DNA of 64,000 nucleotides from Rostrohypoxylon terebratum (taxonomy: Eukaryota > Ascomycota > Sordariomycetes > Xylariales > Hypoxylaceae): NCBI GenBank assembly GCA_022497145.1, contig MU385875.1, positions 248,001-312,000 of the forward strand, given 5' to 3'. Below the pieces are notes generated by a model. That model had not been told where the DNA came from. It searched no databases and saw only the letters and a program-made list of their open reading frames with translations. The number at the start of each line of letters is the position of its first letter. Positions within the stretch are counted from its first letter, which is position 1. This document shows positions 58,473-64,000 of the stretch, one piece after another. A program made the position numbers and the translations under genes.

Positions 58473-60468
58473 ACCGAGGTTGTGGGTCCTATCCGGGTTC
58501 CGGTTCCCGCAAGAGTGTTGAGGCCGTGATGAGATCCCTCAAAGGTACCCAACCGACGATGTTACGTCAGTTTTACGGTAGAGATTTTAATTATAGATGT
58601 ATCGCGACCCAAGACCCAAGACCGGAGAAGAAATGGATTTCCTAGAGAGTGCGGCTGAGGATTTGTGCAACAATTTGCCTATCTAGTAATAGATGTAGGG
58701 TATAAGATCCAAGGTGATATAGGCCGATTAATAGACTACCTACTAGTAGGTACTACATGGTAGTACATAGTATAGTAGTAGTAGTATATCTAGTACACCT
58801 GGTACATCCAGTACCTATACCGGGTTATGTAGATTAGGTATACCTAGTACCTACCTAGTACTTTTGTAAAAAGCAAAATTATGTACAGCAAACAAGAACT
58901 GCATGAGTGAACTGTGTACCGTACCTCCCCAACTCCAAGGTTCCTTTTTTATAGTACGTGTGTATAGGTACGATGTACACCTACTAGCGCTAAAAGCTAA
59001 GACACTTACTTTAATACTAATACAAAGTGCGAGGGACGGTGGAGATTTGGGGGCCGCGTCCACATGTCCCAAGTGTCCCAAGGGTCAAGGTTGGCAGCGC
59101 CTGCGAATTCTCCAGCGCTATTCGCGGGAACTAGAAGATATCCAACTATGTAGGCAGGTACTAGGTAAACACTAACGGGGAACGCGATTGCTCCCCGGTG
59201 TTAAAATGATACTACTACTTACCTAGTACCTAGTACCTAATAATATGAATAATATGTGTCACTTCGCCTACGACAGTCTAAAGTAAAAATAACATTGGAA
59301 GAGATAAAGACCGGTTTCCTGAAGGATAGCAGGTCCAACGAAGGACAAACACACCGAGGATTGGCACCGATGGCTGAAGTCAAAGTACATAAACATAAAG
59401 TACACCTAATCCATTGGAAATGTGAACATTGAAGAAAAAAAAAGAAAAAATACATGAACACATACTAACATCCATACATCTGAGTCCACATGTATGTCTG
59501 AGACAATCGGGCAGGGAATGCGGACGGACCTCTATCTAGATTCTCGGGTATATCTGACAGTCTACCGAGCGCAAAGGTGCTCAGTACCTACCTGCCTGCC
59601 TGCACAGTGGTCGCGGGGATCATACTATGTAGGTAGGACTACCTAGTAGTCACTAGGTAGGTATATGGATACATGCTATCGACGGGTCCGTCATCCTCAT
59701 CCTCATCCTCATCATGGGGGTGAATGTAAGTAAGACGGCTGTCCTACTCCATCAAGGCAGAAAGCCTAGAACAGAATAAGCCACTCTTTCCTGAAGATTT
59801 CTATGCAGTGTAGATCTCGGCCCCGAACCTGCGGCTGCTTTTCGACCGGTCAAGCATCGAGATTGAGAGAAAGCCCGTCTTCCCGTCTGCCCGTCTGCTC
59901 GTCCGCCCGCCCAATGCAGGTCCTCTGGATCTTGGGTTACCCAATCTCCAAAACTTGGTCATGTGGTCGCCGTAGGCCCTGAGCGCTGAGGAACTTTTAG
60001 ACGGTGGCTACCTAGGTCCTAGATACCCGAACGCTGCTGCAGACAGGATAACTTTCTAAACGCGGCTTGTTTGCACATCAATCTTGGAAGATGGAAATCG
60101 CGCGTGATTGATTTTGAAAGCCCACTGTGGCTTTGTCATAATATCATTGATCCCTGATACCTAGTAGGAGGTAGGCGATTGCGAACGCCGTTGAACTTGA
60201 CGATTCTAAATGTTCCTTGCCTTTTCTCATGCCCACCAACCCGCAACCCGATATTTACCGTTCCAACTCGTTCCATACCTAGGTCCTAGGTACGTAATCA
60301 TTACAAGTCCTCGAACTATCCAACATATTCCAGCCTATAAAGAAGCCGTGTCTACATCGTGAAGCATTAAATAAAATACATGTCCGTTCCGTCTGATTGC
60401 TCTGTCGTCAAGGGTATTAAAATGTATATAACCGAATTGTGAAGTAAATCGTCTCTCAATGGAGACAT
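58473..60468. other. Intergenic
   Basis: About 2 kb with no gene. It is very rich in TACCTAG/CTAGGTA motifs (58740..58860, 59215..59245, 59620..59665), and contains a CATCCT tandem (about 59692..59714), a C/G stem-loop at 59168..59202 and TACCTAGGTCCTAGGTA at 60276..60292. Confidence 0.55.
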
Positions 60469-62214
60469 TTAATCGTCCACTTCTTCACCTTCGGCATCCT
60501 CGTCTCCCCCTACGCCCATCATCGACTCGGCAGCCAAGCTATTGCCAGACTTCAGGGGGTTGCAGAGTCTCCACTTCCCCCTGTCTCCTCTCTCAATAAT
60601 GGCAATGTCGGCGCGTGTGGCCCAATCAATGAGGGTATTATCGTTTTCCCCGCCGAACTCGATGGGCCGCTCCGATCCCGTGACGGCTTTCTCGAGATGC
60701 TTGGCAGTGTGCTCCATTCGTGCATCCCAAGCATCCGGGCCGTCGAAACGGGCGCCACAGCCGAAAGCCGGGCATTGCATATGGGTTGGGAGATTGCAGC
60801 GGGTCCTCTTTGCTTCGTCTTGGTGGAGACGCTCGCGGACTTCCCATTCAGGGGCAGGCTTCCTTTGCTTGACCTGCTTCTTGAGGTTCGGCGGGATATG
60901 CATACGGCGAAGATGTTGTGTGTAGAGGTCCTTCCGATTGAAGATAGTCCCATGAGGAAGGCTTGGCAAAGTGCCATATTGAGAACAGTGAACATTGGAA
61001 CGGTTGCGGGTGGGGGAGGATTTACTCGAGGCCTTGGAGCATTGGTCTTGTTGACAGACCCAATAGTTCAAAACCAGGTGCTGCGAAGAACAGTGGCGTT
61101 TCCATTCATTCTTGCTGGCAAATGTCGAGTTACAACCTGCGAAGCCGAAAACGCAGACGAACGGTCGAGTGTGCTGCTTCTTGATGTGATTTTGCAGGCT
61201 ATTTTCGTCCTTAAAAAAGACCTTCTTGGAGCACTCGGTGCAGGAGAAACTGCCCTTTGCCCCTTGGATCATGGGTTTGTTAGCCGATCTGCCAATCGTA
61301 TTGGAGTTGTTGTATTCCATCTTGGGTCGTTTCAATTCGGGGGAAGATCCTGAGCTGATACGTCGCTTACGGTTCCTGGTATAACGGCCCGCATTGGGTT
61401 TTGACCGTTTCTGTCTTTGGTTTGGTTTGTATTCGTCATCCTCTGCATCTTCGTGCTTTATGCTGAGGGAGTGCGCTTCCTCGCCAGACGCCACTTCGTC
61501 GTCTGTCTCGATTGCGGGGTAATCTTCCGTAGATTCTGGGATGCAAATTTCTTCTTTCACGATCGGAGTGAATCCTTCGGGACTCATTGGTTGAGCGACT
61601 TCGGTTTTCTCTCGTCCACAGCACATTTCCGTATGGACACCGCTGTCGTCGCTGGACATACTGTAACCCCTTGAAGGAAATTCTGCCTTGGTGTTATTGT
61701 CATCGCAATAACTCTCAGGCTCTTGAAAAGGGTTAATATCAACAGGCTTCACGCAATCATCCGCGAGACCAGTGAACTGGTAGAGTTGGGCACGACAGCT
61801 GTTGCTCTCGTAATGGTTAAAGAATGGAGACATAAAAGTCGTGTCAGGGGGCGTTGGGGGGGAGTTTGCTTGGTAGTAGTCAACATCACCCGGTGGGCTC
61901 AACATACTACTACTCGTCGACGATGTGTGAGAAAACGAAGGCGAGTCTCGGCGCTGGAGCAAGCTCGAGGGTAGTGGCGCCACGCCATCATCTCTCCGAG
62001 AGATACTGTCAGAGAAGACAGACTCGGCCACGGAGTAGCCGACAAGCGCAGACTTGCTGTGTTCTGAGAGGAAACGCCGCATCTGCGGGGCCCAAGGAGA
62101 AGCCGAGGACTTCAGACCCGGGTCAATCATGACATCGGCCGAAGCATCCATTGACGGGCTTCCCACATAGAGTGGAAGTTGCATGGTGTCCGAGTAGTAT
62201 TGTTGGTATTCCAT
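60469..62214 (-). CDS. C2H2 zinc-finger protein, probable transcription factor
   Basis: Single exon, 581 aa. The ATG at 62214 (MEYQQYYSDTMQ) was chosen because the open frame above it has no ATG and looks untranslated. The N-terminal half is Ser/Pro-rich with acidic patches. A strongly basic region (GRYTRNRKRRISSGSS, near 295-310) precedes the finger block at about 345-500: FSCTECSKKVFFKDENSLQN with HIKKQH; CVFGFAGCNSTFASKNEWKR with HCSSQH; CQQDQC leading to RKDLYTQHLRRMH; and CPAFGCGARFDGPDAWDARM with EHTAKH. The last two fingers have long spacers. The C-terminus is acidic. The arrangement is typical of fungal nuclear C2H2 proteins with no assigned targets; I do not recognise a named orthologue. 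Confidence 0.88.
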   Translation of the reverse strand: MEYQQYYSDTMQLPLYVGSPSMDASADVMIDPGLKSSASPWAPQMRRFLSEHSKSALVGYSVAESVFSDSISRRDDGVAPLPSSLLQRRDSPSFSHTSSTSSSMLSPPGDVDYYQANSPPTPPDTTFMSPFFNHYESNSCRAQLYQFTGLADDCVKPVDINPFQEPESYCDDNNTKAEFPSRGYSMSSDDSGVHTEMCCGREKTEVAQPMSPEGFTPIVKEEICIPESTEDYPAIETDDEVASGEEAHSLSIKHEDAEDDEYKPNQRQKRSKPNAGRYTRNRKRRISSGSSPELKRPKMEYNNSNTIGRSANKPMIQGAKGSFSCTECSKKVFFKDENSLQNHIKKQHTRPFVCVFGFAGCNSTFASKNEWKRHCSSQHLVLNYWVCQQDQCSKASSKSSPTRNRSNVHCSQYGTLPSLPHGTIFNRKDLYTQHLRRMHIPPNLKKQVKQRKPAPEWEVRERLHQDEAKRTRCNLPTHMQCPAFGCGARFDGPDAWDARMEHTAKHLEKAVTGSERPIEFGGENDNTLIDWATRADIAIIERGDRGKWRLCNPLKSGNSLAAESMMGVGGDEDAEGEEVDD

Positions 62215-64000
62215 TTTTGTAAAAGCGTCCAGATCCGGTTTATCGAATGGGAAACAGCAGCGTACACAGGTTACCAGGTTATTTAGGGTGCTTATTAGAG
62301 AGGATGAATCTAGAAATATGTTCTTGCGGCGTTGTATATTAACCCAGGCCTTCTTTGGGGAGGGAAGGACTCGTAGGTAGTGACCACCAAGAGAATGGGG
62401 GTCGATGATATCCAAAGACGAAACGAAGAACTTCGGAAGGCAGACTTGCAAAATAGAATCTCAGGGAATGATGTGACTTATGAAAATAAACTTGATCTCG
62501 CATGTATTACAACACATGCTTCTCAGGCAACAATGGGGCGGAGTAGGAAGTGTGAAGCAACTTGCTTCTAAGAAAATTAAAGACGCCATGAAGAAGAAAT
62601 CGACTTAACTAATATGCTGCCCGGGTGTGTGTGTTATGGGCAGCACATGCTTCGGGCATCCTACATCCTTCGAAAAACTCGAAGCGATGACCCACGCGGA
62701 GCCTCAAGAAGATGATAAAGGTGTAGAATATTGCATGGGATAGGCATGGCTGAAGGGGGCATTGGCGGTCGTTTTCTTGTAGCTTCGCATGAAGACCCCT
62801 GCAGAATTTATTGTATGGACTGTGTGTATTGTTGCATACACCCTGGCCAACGAGCGTGTGAGGAAGAAGTTGATCGCTGGCTGTTGGGTGGGAAAATACC
62901 GACCGAGATCAAGGGTCGGTACCTGTTACTTTAGGTACATGTAACAAAATCCTGTGCGCGAACCAACGGGTTCTGGTGCAGTAGTTCGCGATCCATCCCA
63001 TTGATTTGGATGTTAACTAATAGCTCGCATACCTGTACTTAAGTCTTAAGACTTAAGTCTTAGGTCCTAGACTGGCTAGATGGTTTAACCAACCTGGAAA
63101 CCCTGCGATAACTACCTAGTATATAAAGTACTAGGTAGTCATATGATAGTGAAAAGAACCAGTGAAGAAAAGGGCCACATACCGCATCACCTACTCGTAA
63201 CATCTATTATAATATAGGTATCTAGGTAAATCACCTAGGTAGCGACGGTTGAGAATGTGTAAAAACCCCTCGTAGAGCCGTTGATGCCAATGGCGGAGAA
63301 GTCTGGAGACTTGCCGAGTCGTTGATTAAGGCATCCACCTAGGCGCAATAGTCGACTACACCAAGGCAGAAACAGAAATGCTCAAATCGCCCAGTACCGT
63401 AAACGGCAATCGGGTGTACCAAATGGAAATGTCGTCTGCGAGTAGTTTCCCATCGCTGTTCGCCGTAGTCGCTACTTCGCATCTTGGAGGTGTCCAGTAA
63501 CATCGTCCGAGATATACAAGTAAAAAAAAAATAAGTCGGTTATCGCTCTAGTACTAGGTAGCGCTGGCTGTAAGTACCTACTTTCCAGGGTCGCCCGGCT
63601 ACTGTTGGAATGCTGAGTTTTTCCCTCTCGATGAGCTGGCTGCATGGGGGGTCGGACTCGCGCCGGACCAGTTAGAAGAAAGCGGAATAATGGTGTCGTA
63701 TGGAGGCCACTTTGGATGATCCCATACCGAATCCTGAAATTGGGGGATTGTATCTATGGCAGCAATAGGTTGACCGCCTCCTCAGGGTATAAGGACAGCA
63801 AGAGAAGAAGAATAAGGACAAGGGCTCGTGGGCTGGACTGAGCTAGGACTGATGTATCATTTACCTCGTCGCAGTTTTGAAAAGTCGGACTAGCCCAAGT
63901 TACAGTATCCAAGCCGCCAAGGTATCCCAGGTATCCCAGGTATCCAAGACTCGAGCACGTAATCCGATAGTATTTTGCTTGCATCAAGCATCCATGGATC
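62215..64000. other. Upstream region of the zinc-finger gene to the window end
   Basis: No gene supported. It holds a 22-bp perfect palindrome (63037..63058), a stem-loop CTACCTAGTA / TACTAGGTAG at 63111..63139 and a GGTATCCCA tandem (about 63921..63946). Confidence 0.5.

Noticed and set aside
60697..61353. 218-codon plus-strand open frame
   Set aside because: It lies antisense inside the zinc-finger gene, whose finger motifs establish the minus strand as coding.
62215..62451. N-terminal extension of the zinc-finger protein
   Set aside because: The upstream open frame starts only at TTG, contains no ATG and looks like untranslated leader, so the ATG at 62214 was used.

Overview
This window is a piece of nuclear chromosome from a filamentous ascomycete, most likely a Sordariomycete. 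The genes carry short spliceosomal introns (about 50-190 nt, GT...AG, with CTAAC/CTGAC-type branch points). The APSES regulator StuA has the N-terminal and DNA-binding sequence style of Sordariomycetes. Intergenic DNA is long and full of short CCTAGG/GGTACC palindromes and microsatellites. I see no prokaryotic features, rRNA, tRNA or CRISPR. Assignments rest on reading translations and splice sites by eye; no database search was run.

Layout. 0-0.6 kb: 3' part of a SUB1/PC4 coactivator gene. 1.6-2.3 kb: a small secreted-protein-like gene with a frame break. 4.25-6.25 kb (minus): stuA, with a 121-codon in-frame open extension upstream of its first ATG. 6.6-22.3 kb: about 15.6 kb with no convincing gene, lying upstream of both stuA and the divergent BRCT gene. 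22.3-23.1 kb: BRCT-domain protein. 24.0-32.2 kb: a peroxisomal short-chain acyl-CoA synthetase, an ATP-grasp ligase and a Dal5/allantoate-type MFS transporter, possibly one metabolic group. 34.7-35.4 kb (minus): GPI-anchored cell-wall protein. 39.6-42.1 kb: quinone-oxidoreductase-like MDR enzyme convergent with a dienelactone hydrolase. 42.7-47.1 kb: RFA1 convergent with CSN3. 48.3-51.5 kb: a microbial rhodopsin convergent with a tannase/feruloyl esterase. 53.5-56.0 kb: PrxQ-type nuclear peroxiredoxin, then the 24-kDa subunit of complex I. 56.9-58.5 kb (minus): fungal ubiquitin-like-domain protein. 60.5-62.2 kb (minus): C2H2 zinc-finger protein.

Most genes are housekeeping (transcription, replication, COP9 signalosome, respiration) or accessory metabolism. 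The most interesting parts are the acyl-CoA synthetase / ATP-grasp / transporter group with plausible glucose- and nitrogen-control sites, the complete proton-pump residue set in the rhodopsin, tandem MluI cell-cycle boxes in front of RFA1, the very large non-coding domain upstream of stuA, two foldback (MITE-like) elements, and the dispersed CCTAGG-type palindromes.
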